A stretch of DNA of 18,205 nt from an uncultured Actinomycetes bacterium (GTDB lineage Bacteria; Actinomycetota; Acidimicrobiia; Acidimicrobiales; Ilumatobacteraceae), in assembly GCA_903858075.1 (NCBI GenBank), contig CAIOHI010000287.1, forward strand, positions 1-18,205, written 5' to 3'. Every line of letters begins with the position of its first letter. Within the stretch, counting starts at the first letter, position 1. The position numbers were made by a program, and so were the translations under genes. Shown one piece after another: positions 1-6,349 of this stretch. Below the pieces are notes generated by a model. That model was not told the origin of the DNA. It did not search any database and saw nothing but the letters and a program-made list of their open reading frames with translations.

Positions 1-1517
1 AGCTCGGAAGCTGCACGAAAGCCGTCGTGATGCTTTGGCACATCTTCAAAGCAGTATTTCAACGGAGTATCGCGACCCATTACCAACGGTGGAAGGGACT
101 TCGCAATTTTGTCGCCCAACCCGTACGGGTAACCAAGAACACGTGCGGCATCGCGCACGGCGTTACGTGCCTTGATGGTGCCAAAGGTAATGATTTGAGC
201 CACATGGTCGCGACCATATTTTTCCGTTGCGTAACGGATCATTTCTTCGCGGTAACGAGAGTCGAAGTCCATGTCGATATCGGGCATTGATACACGACTG
301 GGGTTCAAGAAGCGTTCGAAAAGAAGGTCGTATTTAATGGGGTCAAGATCGGTAATACGCAACGCGTAGGCCACAGCACAACCGGCAGCAGAACCACGAC
401 CAGGCCCTACGCGGATGTTGTTGTCGCGCGCATGTTTAATGAGATCCCACACAATGAGGAAATAAGAAGCGAAACCCATGTCGATAATGACTTTGGTTTC
501 GAATGCCAGCCGCTCAACAACTTCCTTAGGCATTTTTTCACCCCAACGGAACTTTGCTCCTTCGGTGGTGAGGTGTTTCAAATACTCTTCATCGTTAGCG
601 AAACCTTCAGGCACAGGAAAGTTGGGAAGGTGCACTTGGTCGAAATCGATATCGACATTGGCACGCTCTGCGATCCATAACGTGCTGTTGCATGCCTCTG
701 GGAAATCACGAAAGAGCCAGCGCATTTCTGCAGCTGATTTCAGATAGTGCTCTTCACCTTCGAACTTGAACCTATTGGGGTCAGATAACAACGCCCCAGT
801 TTGTACACATAGCAATGCATCGTGCGCGGTGTGGTCGTGACGTTGCGTGTAGTGAGAGTCATTAGTTGCAATGAGAGGAGCATTTATTTTCTTTGCAATT
901 TCGATGAGTTTGGGGTTTGTTTCAAGTTGCGCAGGAATGCCGTGATCTTGCAACTCCACAAACAAGTTGTCGCGCCCAAAGATGTCTTGTAAGCGTGAAG
1001 CTTTTTCTAGGGCGCCTTTGTCGTCACCGCGCAACAGCGACTGCAAAACATGCCCACCTAAGCAACCCGTTGAGGCAATGAGACCCTCGCTGTACTTTTC
1101 AAGCAGTTCCCAGTCGAGGCGGGGCTTGTAGTAGTACCCCTCGAGGAAAGCCAGGCTAGAGAGTTGAATGAGGTTGCGATAGCCGGTGGTATTTTCCGCA
1201 AGCAATGTGAGGTGGTAGTACAACTTGCTACCCGACTCGGTATCGCCACCGGTGTCGTCGATACGCCCGCGTCGCGCCGGACGCTCGTGACGTGACTCGT
1301 GGGCCATATAGGCCTCGGTGCCAATGATGGGTTTAATGCCCTGGCTTTTACATTCTCGGTAAAAGTCGAGCACCCCGTACATGTTGCCGTGATCGGTAAT
1401 ACCTAGCGCAGGCTGACCATCGGCCACTGCCGCTGCCACAAGTTCGTCGAGGCGCGACGCACCATCGAGCATTGAAAACTCGGTGTGAACATGGAGGTGA
1501 GTAAAAGATTCAGTCAT
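1..1517 (-). CDS. dnaE: DNA polymerase III alpha subunit (5' part, runs off left edge)
   Basis: This is the replicative polymerase subunit that extends DNA at the fork. The first 505 codons are present and the 3' end lies outside the window; full-length family members are about 1,150-1,200 residues. The protein opens with a PHP domain (HLHVHTEFS at residues 7-15, TDHGN near 41-45, GTEAY near 66-70, TGCLGG near 150, TNDSHY at 218-223). The PHP metal ligands H9, H11, D18, H43, E68, H102, C152, D220 and H222 all appear present, so the intrinsic 3'-5' exonuclease known from Mycobacterium DnaE1 is probably active (inference). The palm follows, with GPGRGSAAG and then MPDIDMDFD; D413 and D415 match the first two catalytic aspartates. 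The ATG start gives the expected N-terminus but has no clear Shine-Dalgarno. The upstream neighbour bpa is 62 bases away on the same strand. Confidence 0.97.
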   Translation of the reverse strand, partial: MTESFTHLHVHTEFSMLDGASRLDELVAAAVADGQPALGITDHGNMYGVLDFYRECKSQGIKPIIGTEAYMAHESRHERPARRGRIDDTGGDTESGSKLYYHLTLLAENTTGYRNLIQLSSLAFLEGYYYKPRLDWELLEKYSEGLIASTGCLGGHVLQSLLRGDDKGALEKASRLQDIFGRDNLFVELQDHGIPAQLETNPKLIEIAKKINAPLIATNDSHYTQRHDHTAHDALLCVQTGALLSDPNRFKFEGEEHYLKSAAEMRWLFRDFPEACNSTLWIAERANVDIDFDQVHLPNFPVPEGFANDEEYLKHLTTEGAKFRWGEKMPKEVVERLAFETKVIIDMGFASYFLIVWDLIKHARDNNIRVGPGRGSAAGCAVAYALRITDLDPIKYDLLFERFLNPSRVSMPDIDMDFDSRYREEMIRYATEKYGRDHVAQIITFGTIKARNAVRDAARVLGYPYGLGDKIAKSLPPLVMGRDTPLKYCFEDVPKHHDGFRAASE

Positions 1518-1546
1518 AGAGGCGTCAGAAAGACGAAACTACCAAA

Positions 1547-1561
1547 CCCGTGTGACGCGGG
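1547..1561 (-). terminator. weak GC-rich hairpin between bpa and dnaE
   Basis: A short stem (CCCG/CGGG plus a G-T wobble and one more pair, 3-base loop) lies between the bpa stop and the dnaE start. On the minus strand it is followed by TTTGG rather than a U-run, so it is at best a weak or non-canonical terminator. It could equally be chance. Confidence 0.18.
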
Positions 1562-1579
1562 ATGAAAAAGATGGACTGC

Positions 1580-2026
1580 TTAGAGATATTGACCATTATG
1601 ACCAGCTCCCGCTTCGGGGCCTTGGCCAGCAGGCAGTTGGCGAATTTCTTCAAATTGCTGACGCGCTGCCATTTGTTGAGCGAAAAGAGTGGCCTGAATA
1701 CCGTGGAACAAACCTTCCAGCCAACCCACGAGCTGAGCTTTAGCCACACGAATTTCTGCTTCGCTCGGAATTTCGCCATCGGTGAACGGCAGAGCCAGCA
1801 TCTTTAATTCCTCTTGTAGGTCGGGAGACAATGCCTCGCCTAGTTCCACAATGGAGCGTTCATATATTTCTGCCATACGTTCCCGGCTTGCTTCGTCGAG
1901 GCGAGTGGCATGAGTTTCTTCCAGCAACTGCTTCACCATTGAACCGATACGCATGACCTTGGCGGGGGCCGTAATGGTTTCCACTAATTCTTCTTGTGTA
2001 CCAGAAGTTTCATCGGAGGTGCTCAT
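1580..2026 (-). CDS. bpa: Bacterial proteasome activator Bpa
   Basis: Bpa is an ATP-independent ring-forming activator that docks on the 20S proteasome and lets unfolded or pupylation-independent substrates enter. The 148-residue protein carries the family core: PAKVMRIGSMVKQLLEE near the N-terminus, then LDEASRERM, and the highly conserved stretch AQLVGWLEGLFHGIQATLFA followed by QQMAARQQ. It ends in GQYL, the HbYX-like tail that inserts into proteasome alpha-ring pockets. I chose the ATG at 2026 (MSTSDETSG) because the reading frame upstream offers only a TTG start (2062) and the extra 12 residues look unlike the family. It lies 39 bases after the phosphatase gene and may be co-transcribed with it. 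No proteasome subunit, Mpa/ARC or Pup gene is in the window. Family assignment is by recognition of the conserved core and tail. Confidence 0.92.
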   Translation of the reverse strand: MSTSDETSGTQEELVETITAPAKVMRIGSMVKQLLEETHATRLDEASRERMAEIYERSIVELGEALSPDLQEELKMLALPFTDGEIPSEAEIRVAKAQLVGWLEGLFHGIQATLFAQQMAARQQFEEIRQLPAGQGPEAGAGHNGQYL

Positions 2027-2065
2027 ACAGCCACACTCTAGAGGGGTGCGGCACTGAAGCAAGAC

Positions 2066-3190
2066 TTATGAGCGATGAACGAGTAAGGGCACATACATCT
2101 CATCGGCAGTAAGCGAACCATGACGACATACGAGCTGAAAAGGCCCAGAATCGGCTGGGTCAAAGAAGGTCACTGGTTCAAACGGCACAAGTGCAACTTC
2201 CCCAAGACGCCTTTGCACAACAGGGCGCACAACGGGACCAAACCAATGCTCATCGAGAATTTGTTCTTGCGAACGCACCCAGGCGCAATGCGAAAACTTT
2301 TCGGCACATACTTCGAGCAATTGGGCTTCCATGCCTCTGCGTGCGTGAAGCCAGCGGAAGCGGCCCTCGCCACTTTGAGTACGCACAAGGTTCATAACAT
2401 CGTTATCGAGCCGCACCACGTTGTCATTGACATGCACTTGACCATGATCGGCAGTTACATACAGCGCGGTATCACTTGGCAAACGGGAAATGATGTCGGA
2501 GATGAGTGAATCGACAACACGAAGTTCTGCATCGTAGAAAGCACCGAAACCTCTTTCATGCGCAATTTTGTCGATGCCGTCGTAATACGCATAGACAAAG
2601 TTTTCACCCGCATTGAGGAGTTCTTCAATGATGACTGGAATACTTGAAGACACTCTCCATCCGTGATGGCGAACGCCCTTTAAATGCGCTTCGGTGAAAC
2701 CACTGCCCTCTAACTCTGCTTTTGAAATGACTGGAACCGACGAACCCAAAAATGGAGGAAAAGGCTGCACGTCATGTGGGGGAAATTGCCGTCGCAAATC
2801 TCCTTTTTCATCGGCCCATCGCAGCGAGTTCATCACGTATGAGTCAATTTGCATGCGGTAGCCAACGATGCCGTGTTCGCCCGGAGCCAAACCTGTCGCA
2901 ATAGAAGTGAGAGCTGTGGCTGTGGTGGTGGGCGCGACACTGGTAATGCGAGAAGCCGACATGTTTGCCATGGTCGGTGCGAGCGCTGTGCGTTCCTGGA
3001 ACTGGTTCCACCCCAAACCGTCAACAATGAGCACCACGGCCCGCTTTGCCCCGACAGCAGCAACTGGAAGCCAGTCAGGAGCATTCCCTGGGTGAGTTGC
3101 TTGAGGCGACAAAAGGTACGGAATGATGTTGCAAATTGCCCCGCCCGAGAAATCGGGCAAAATAGGGGAAGTAGCAACATCTAAAGGCAC
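2066..3190 (-). CDS. Alkaline phosphatase superfamily hydrolase (nucleotide pyrophosphatase/phosphodiesterase-like)
   Basis: This is a soluble metal-dependent phospho-hydrolase of the type I phosphodiesterase/nucleotide pyrophosphatase group. Numbered from the GTG at 3190 (374 residues), AVVLIVDGLGW near 51-61 gives the first metal aspartate (D57). The SVAPTTTATALTSIATG segment near 84-100 carries the nucleophile threonine. YYDGIDKIAHERG supplies Asp and His ligands, TADHGQ supplies Asp-His, and CRHGSL near the end supplies the last His (H357). The metal site therefore looks complete. Substrate is not predictable from sequence. The start is uncertain: GTG 3190 follows a GAGGTGG about 12 bases upstream and begins just before the conserved LPDFSGG region. 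An ATG at 3232 or GTG at 3235 would add 14 or 15 residues and crowd the divergent regulator. I see no signal peptide with the 3190 start. Confidence 0.85.
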   Translation of the reverse strand: MPLDVATSPILPDFSGGAICNIIPYLLSPQATHPGNAPDWLPVAAVGAKRAVVLIVDGLGWNQFQERTALAPTMANMSASRITSVAPTTTATALTSIATGLAPGEHGIVGYRMQIDSYVMNSLRWADEKGDLRRQFPPHDVQPFPPFLGSSVPVISKAELEGSGFTEAHLKGVRHHGWRVSSSIPVIIEELLNAGENFVYAYYDGIDKIAHERGFGAFYDAELRVVDSLISDIISRLPSDTALYVTADHGQVHVNDNVVRLDNDVMNLVRTQSGEGRFRWLHARRGMEAQLLEVCAEKFSHCAWVRSQEQILDEHWFGPVVRPVVQRRLGEVALVPFEPVTFFDPADSGPFQLVCRHGSLTADEMYVPLLVHRS

Positions 3191-3216
3191 TACTGCAGTG
3201 AACCACCTCACAATGG

Positions 3217-3245
3217 CTGAACACAACGCCATCACCCCGTACGAT
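3217..3245 (+). promoter_or_regulatory. candidate promoter for the Rrf2 gene (possible leaderless start)
   Basis: TACGAT at 3240-3245 resembles a -10 hexamer. It ends six bases before the GTG at 3252, which is the spacing expected if transcription starts on the start codon itself. A poor -35 (CTGAAC, 3217-3222) sits 17 bases upstream. Leaderless GTG starts are common in actinobacteria. The region lies in the 61-base divergent gap, so it may also hold the promoter or operator of the phosphatase gene. Confidence 0.35.
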
Positions 3246-3251
3246 AGAGAT

Positions 3252-3704
3252 GTGAGAGTTTCTACCCGTGGCGACTACGCCTGCCGAGCACTTCTCTCAC
3301 TTGCCCTGCACGCAGACAGCTCTGGGCCTACCTCGGTACGAGATATTGCTGAGCGCACCGCACTACCCCAGCCGTATCTTGAACAAATTCTTCTTGCGTT
3401 AAAAGGCGCCGGGTTGGTGAAATCAAAGCGTGGAGTAGGTGGTGGCTACGTTTTGGCACGCGACCCTGCAGACATCAAATTATCTGAGGTCATTTCCGCT
3501 GTCGATGGACCCATCACTATTGGCGACTTTGGGCAGCCCCACGAAGATGAAGCATGCAACCATGAAGGTCAATGTGTCTTACTTGCCATTTGGGGTGCCG
3601 CTGGTGACCACATGAAACAACATCTTGAGCAGTACACGCTTGCAGGTATTGCAAACGCAGCGCGCGGCGTTGCACCGTGGCCCGCTATTGAACACACCCA
3701 CTAA
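3252..3704 (+). CDS. Rrf2 family transcriptional regulator
   Basis: This is a small winged-helix DNA-binding regulator of the IscR/NsrR/RsrR type. With the GTG at 3252 it is 150 residues and begins MRVSTRGDYACRALL, the family's usual N-terminus. An earlier ATG at 3213 would add 13 residues and has no ribosome site. The recognition part reads SVRDIAERTALPQPYLEQIL, followed by the wing GVGGGYVLAR. Near the C-terminus C102 and C108 form C-x5-C followed by VLLAIW, which lines up with the second and third cluster cysteines of IscR; the first cysteine is missing. It may bind an Fe-S cluster with another ligand or may sense thiol redox (inference). It is the only plus-strand gene. Its TAA overlaps the TAG of the convergent pseudouridine synthase gene, and it is divergent from the phosphatase gene. 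Its target is unknown. Confidence 0.9.
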   Translation: MRVSTRGDYACRALLSLALHADSSGPTSVRDIAERTALPQPYLEQILLALKGAGLVKSKRGVGGGYVLARDPADIKLSEVISAVDGPITIGDFGQPHEDEACNHEGQCVLLAIWGAAGDHMKQHLEQYTLAGIANAARGVAPWPAIEHTH

Positions 3705-4627
3705 GAGTCGGTTTTGCCTAAGCCTTCCAGCAAGGTTGAAATGTCACTTGGCATCGGCGCATCGAATGACATTGCTTCACCAGTAACAGGGTGATCGAAC
3801 CCTAATTTCACTGCGTGCAATGCAGGTCGCGAAAAAGGAAGTCCGGCGCGTGCCCCACCGTATGTTCCGTCACCAACGACGGGGTGACCAACTGCGGCAA
3901 GATGCACGCGAATTTGATGAGTGCGTCCTGTTTCCAAACGGCAACGAACCGTGCTGACCGGTATCGGCGTATCGAACTCTTCGGTGACTTCATAATGGGT
4001 ACGCGCAAATTTGCCATCAACAACAATGGTCATCCGCATCACATCGCGAGGGTCTCTACCAATAGCCGCATCGACCACTCCTGATGGTGCATCGAAATGA
4101 CCGACCGTTAACGCGAAATATTCTCTCTTCACTGTTCGATCGCTCAGTGCGTCGACCAATGACTCATATGCATTTTGTGTGCGTGCCACCACCATTAATC
4201 CGGTGGTACCAATATCGAGACGGTGCACAATGCCTGGACGCATGGGCTCACCCACTCCGGCAACTTCTGGGTAAAGAGCCAAAATGCCATTCACCAATGT
4301 TCCTGTCATGTTGCCTGCGCCCGGGTGAACCACAAGACCGTTGGCTTTATTGATGACGACCACTGAGTCGTCTGCATAAACAATGTCGAGCATGACCGAT
4401 GGGTCACCTTGCGGAAGTTCTTTTTCAGGTACGCGTGTTGGATCAATCGAAATTTTTTGACCTGCAACTACTTTTACTTTGCCGCTCGCAGACACCACAT
4501 CGTCAATGGAAACACCGCCAACACTGATGAGTGACGACGATTGCGCGCGACTGATATCGGCGAGCAACGCAACAACTCGATCGAGACGATCTCCTGCTAA
4601 AGCTGGGGGGAGGATTTCTTCAATCAT
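3701..4627 (-). CDS. RluA/RluD family 23S rRNA-type pseudouridine synthase
   Basis: The enzyme isomerises uridine to pseudouridine in RNA, most often in large-subunit rRNA for members at this locus. The 308-residue protein has an N-terminal S4-like RNA-binding region (RLDRVVALLADISRAQSSSL near 14-33). The catalytic domain begins near DIVYADDSVVVINKANGL. The catalytic motif is HRLDIGTTGLM with D138 as the expected catalytic aspartate, and GRTHQIRVHLAAVGHPVVGD marks the C-terminal part of the fold. The ATG at 4627 overlaps the lspA stop as ATGA, which favours this start over an upstream in-frame one and implies translational coupling. The lspA-then-pseudouridine-synthase order is widespread in Gram-positive bacteria. 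The exact uridine target (RluD-like versus other) cannot be told from sequence alone. Confidence 0.93.
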   Translation of the reverse strand: MIEEILPPALAGDRLDRVVALLADISRAQSSSLISVGGVSIDDVVSASGKVKVVAGQKISIDPTRVPEKELPQGDPSVMLDIVYADDSVVVINKANGLVVHPGAGNMTGTLVNGILALYPEVAGVGEPMRPGIVHRLDIGTTGLMVVARTQNAYESLVDALSDRTVKREYFALTVGHFDAPSGVVDAAIGRDPRDVMRMTIVVDGKFARTHYEVTEEFDTPIPVSTVRCRLETGRTHQIRVHLAAVGHPVVGDGTYGGARAGLPFSRPALHAVKLGFDHPVTGEAMSFDAPMPSDISTLLEGLGKTDS

Positions 4628-5082
4628 GACTTCTCCGTTCGAAATGAGGTGAAAACGAGAAGTGCTCCACCAATACAAATTGCCGCATCGGCAATGTTAA
4701 AAACTGGCCACCACTGCAAGTCGATGAAATCAACGACAGCACCATGTAACCACGCATCGCCGCGAAATAGGCGATCGACGATGTTTCCCGCAGCACCACC
4801 AGCAACTAGGCCTACAAACACTGCGCTGCTGAACGAAGATCTCCGCATACCTACGAGCAAATACGCCACGACGATGATGCCAAGTACCCCAATAATGGGG
4901 CCTATTCCTGTACCTTGCGAAAACGCCATACCGTTATTGAACGACAAATTGAACCGCAAACTTCCGAGCACATCGATGACACGATCGCCGTTCAAACGAT
5001 TCACTGCCCAATGTTTAGTAATTTGATCGAAAGCCACTACCCCACTTGCCACCGCAAGTGAAGACCGGCGCAGAGAGGTCAC
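4624..5082 (-). CDS. lspA: Lipoprotein signal peptidase (signal peptidase II)
   Basis: LspA is an integral membrane aspartyl protease that removes the signal peptide from diacylglyceryl-modified prolipoproteins. The 152-residue protein has the usual length and about four hydrophobic membrane segments. Conserved blocks are present in order: AFDQITKHWA in the first helix, NNGMAF near 49-54, GNIVDRLFRG with D103, VVDFIDLQWW with D118, and FNIADAAICIG with D132. D118 and D132 correspond to the catalytic pair seen in the Pseudomonas structure. The loop between them is short. The start is GTG at 5082, overlapping the stop of the preceding DksA-like gene (GTGA), and the stop overlaps the next ATG, so the three genes are probably translationally coupled. 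Confidence 0.96.
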   Translation of the reverse strand: MTSLRRSSLAVASGVVAFDQITKHWAVNRLNGDRVIDVLGSLRFNLSFNNGMAFSQGTGIGPIIGVLGIIVVAYLLVGMRRSSFSSAVFVGLVAGGAAGNIVDRLFRGDAWLHGAVVDFIDLQWWPVFNIADAAICIGGALLVFTSFRTEKS

Positions 5083-6275
5083 CTGCGGCCGAATGTGCCG
5101 ACTCGCTCTTCAACGAGTTCTGTGGTCCAGGGAATTGCCTTTAAGCGCTCCCGCGGAATGGGCTTACCAGAATGTTCTGAGTAACCGTATTCGCCCGACT
5201 TAATACTCTCTAAGGAAAGATCGATTTGTTCAACAATGTGACGTGCCGAAGCAGACAAGGTGAGATCGCGTTCGCGTTCAACAACCATGGTGTCTCCCTC
5301 GCCGCCTTCGTCATCAAATTGAACATCTCCCATTTCGGCATCGGCAATGAGTGCGTTTGCTTCATCTTCAAGACGAGTTGCTTGCCCAACAAGGCTGATG
5401 CGCTCTGAGTGGAGCATCTCACGCTGCGCCTGGAGGAACTTGAGATCGAAATCTTTGGTTGGGGTAATTCCGTCTTGGACAGGCAACTTGACGATGACTG
5501 GTTTTTCCAAAGCCTTTGCTTTTTTCTCTGCGACCTTGCGAGCGGCTTCTGCGAGCCTCTCAGCTTCTTTCGCTAAGCGAGCAGCTTCTTTTTCGGCTGC
5601 TTTACGATCTGCTTCGGCCTGCTTTTCGGCTTCTTTGGCAAGGCGTTCAACTTCTTTTTCTGCAGCTTTCTGCTTGGCAATTGCTGCCTTTTCAGCGTCA
5701 GCTTTTTTCTTCGCTAGTTCTTGTTCCTTTTTTTGCTGAGCAAGAATTTTTTCGCGAGCTTTCTTTTCTTCCGCTGCGGCTTTTGCCTTCACGCGCGCGA
5801 GCTCGGCAGCAGCCTTAGCTTTTGCACGCACTGCATCGGCAGCAGCCTTGGCTTTCGCAGCTTTTTCGCGCTGTGCGGCTATTTCTTTTGCTTTTTTCTC
5901 AGCAGCAACTTTCTTAGCTAGTTCAGCTGCTTTTTTGGCAGCAGCTACTTTTTTCAGGTCGACCTTTGGCGCAGTTTTTTTTGCGACTACCTTTTTAGCA
6001 ACTACTTTTTTGGCTGGAGCTTTCTTTGCAACAACTTTTTTAGCCACGACTTTCTTGGCAGGAGCCTTCTTGGCTATTACCTTCTTGGCAGGTGCAGACT
6101 TCTTTGAGCTCACAGTTTTTTTAGACACGGATTTTGTGGGTGCTGCTTTCTTGGGGGCGGTAGATTTCTTTGCCGCTGGCTTTTTCGCCGTTGATTTCTT
6201 CGCAACAGGCTTCTTTGCCGCTGACTTCTTTGCTGGCTTCTTTGCGACCATGCTCACACCATTTCCGTTTTCCAC
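5079..6275 (-). CDS. Lys/Ala-rich protein with cysteine-less TraR/DksA-like C-terminal domain
   Basis: Residues about 1-105 are an H1/AlgP-like basic tail of AKK, PAKK and VVAKK units. Residues about 106-265 are an Ala/Lys/Glu/Arg-rich, probably helical coiled-coil stretch. Residues about 283-398 resemble the TraR/DksA family: a helical hairpin with an acidic segment (DAEMGDVQFDDEGGEGD), then EYGYSEHSGKPIPRERLKAI. In DksA the last region is a four-cysteine zinc finger; here the four positions read S366, S369, L387 and E390, so zinc is very unlikely to bind. A role in binding nucleic acid or RNA polymerase is possible but not shown. A similarly placed TraR/DksA-type gene between ileS and lspA is, to my knowledge, common in actinobacteria. 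The start may be GTG 6275 (AGAGAAG upstream) or ATG 6251. The tail's composition is unlike any neighbour. Confidence 0.85.
   Translation of the reverse strand: MENGNGVSMVAKKPAKKSAAKKPVAKKSTAKKPAAKKSTAPKKAAPTKSVSKKTVSSKKSAPAKKVIAKKAPAKKVVAKKVVAKKAPAKKVVAKKVVAKKTAPKVDLKKVAAAKKAAELAKKVAAEKKAKEIAAQREKAAKAKAAADAVRAKAKAAAELARVKAKAAAEEKKAREKILAQQKKEQELAKKKADAEKAAIAKQKAAEKEVERLAKEAEKQAEADRKAAEKEAARLAKEAERLAEAARKVAEKKAKALEKPVIVKLPVQDGITPTKDFDLKFLQAQREMLHSERISLVGQATRLEDEANALIADAEMGDVQFDDEGGEGDTMVVERERDLTLSASARHIVEQIDLSLESIKSGEYGYSEHSGKPIPRERLKAIPWTTELVEERVGTFGRR
5976..6065 (-). repeat. two tandem 45-bp coding repeats (15-residue units)
   Basis: Two adjacent copies (6021-6065 and 5976-6020) each encode APAKKVVAKKVVAKK, preceded by a partial unit APAKKVIAKK. 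The DNA copies differ at several positions, all synonymous. The peptide repeat is therefore kept while the DNA has drifted. Confidence 0.85.
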
Positions 6276-6311
6276 AAAAGACTTCTCTTGAATGGTCTAT
6301 CTTGACGGTGG

Positions 6312-6341
6312 ATGATACGTCATATTGGGACCAAGTCCCAA
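6312..6341 (-). promoter_or_regulatory. candidate promoter for the DksA-like/lspA/pseudouridine synthase operon
   Basis: On the minus strand TTGGGA (6341-6336) and TATCAT (6317-6312) are separated by 18 bases. They lie upstream of the GTG at 6275, giving a predicted leader of about 30 bases. The -35 falls inside the right arm of the perfect palindrome at 6322-6344. The call rests on hexamer likeness alone. Confidence 0.35.
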
Positions 6342-6344
6342 TAT
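6322..6344. promoter_or_regulatory. perfect 10-3-10 inverted repeat between ileS and the DksA-like gene
   Basis: ATATTGGGAC, a CAA spacer and GTCCCAATAT form an exact dyad. It starts five bases after the ileS stop and ends about 46 bases before the next start. Neither strand has a U-run after it, so a canonical rho-independent terminator is unlikely. It could be an operator over the candidate promoter or a terminator without a U-tract. Confidence 0.6.
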
Positions 6345-6349
6345 TTCCC

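Noticed and set aside
1547..1561. Hairpin between bpa and dnaE as a firm rho-independent terminator
   Set aside because: The stem is short, contains a wobble, and lacks a U-run. It is listed only as a low-confidence feature.
2120..2509. Plus-strand open frame of 129 codons
   Set aside because: It is opposite the phosphatase gene, which carries a full set of metal-binding motifs in its own frame.
5848..6291. Plus-strand open frame of 147 codons rich in Phe, Ala and Thr, with apparent hydrophobic repeats
   Set aside because: It is the antisense image of the Lys/Ala-rich repeats of the minus-strand gene; AAG/AAA and GCN codons reverse to Phe/Leu and Ala/Ser. It has no independent family signature.
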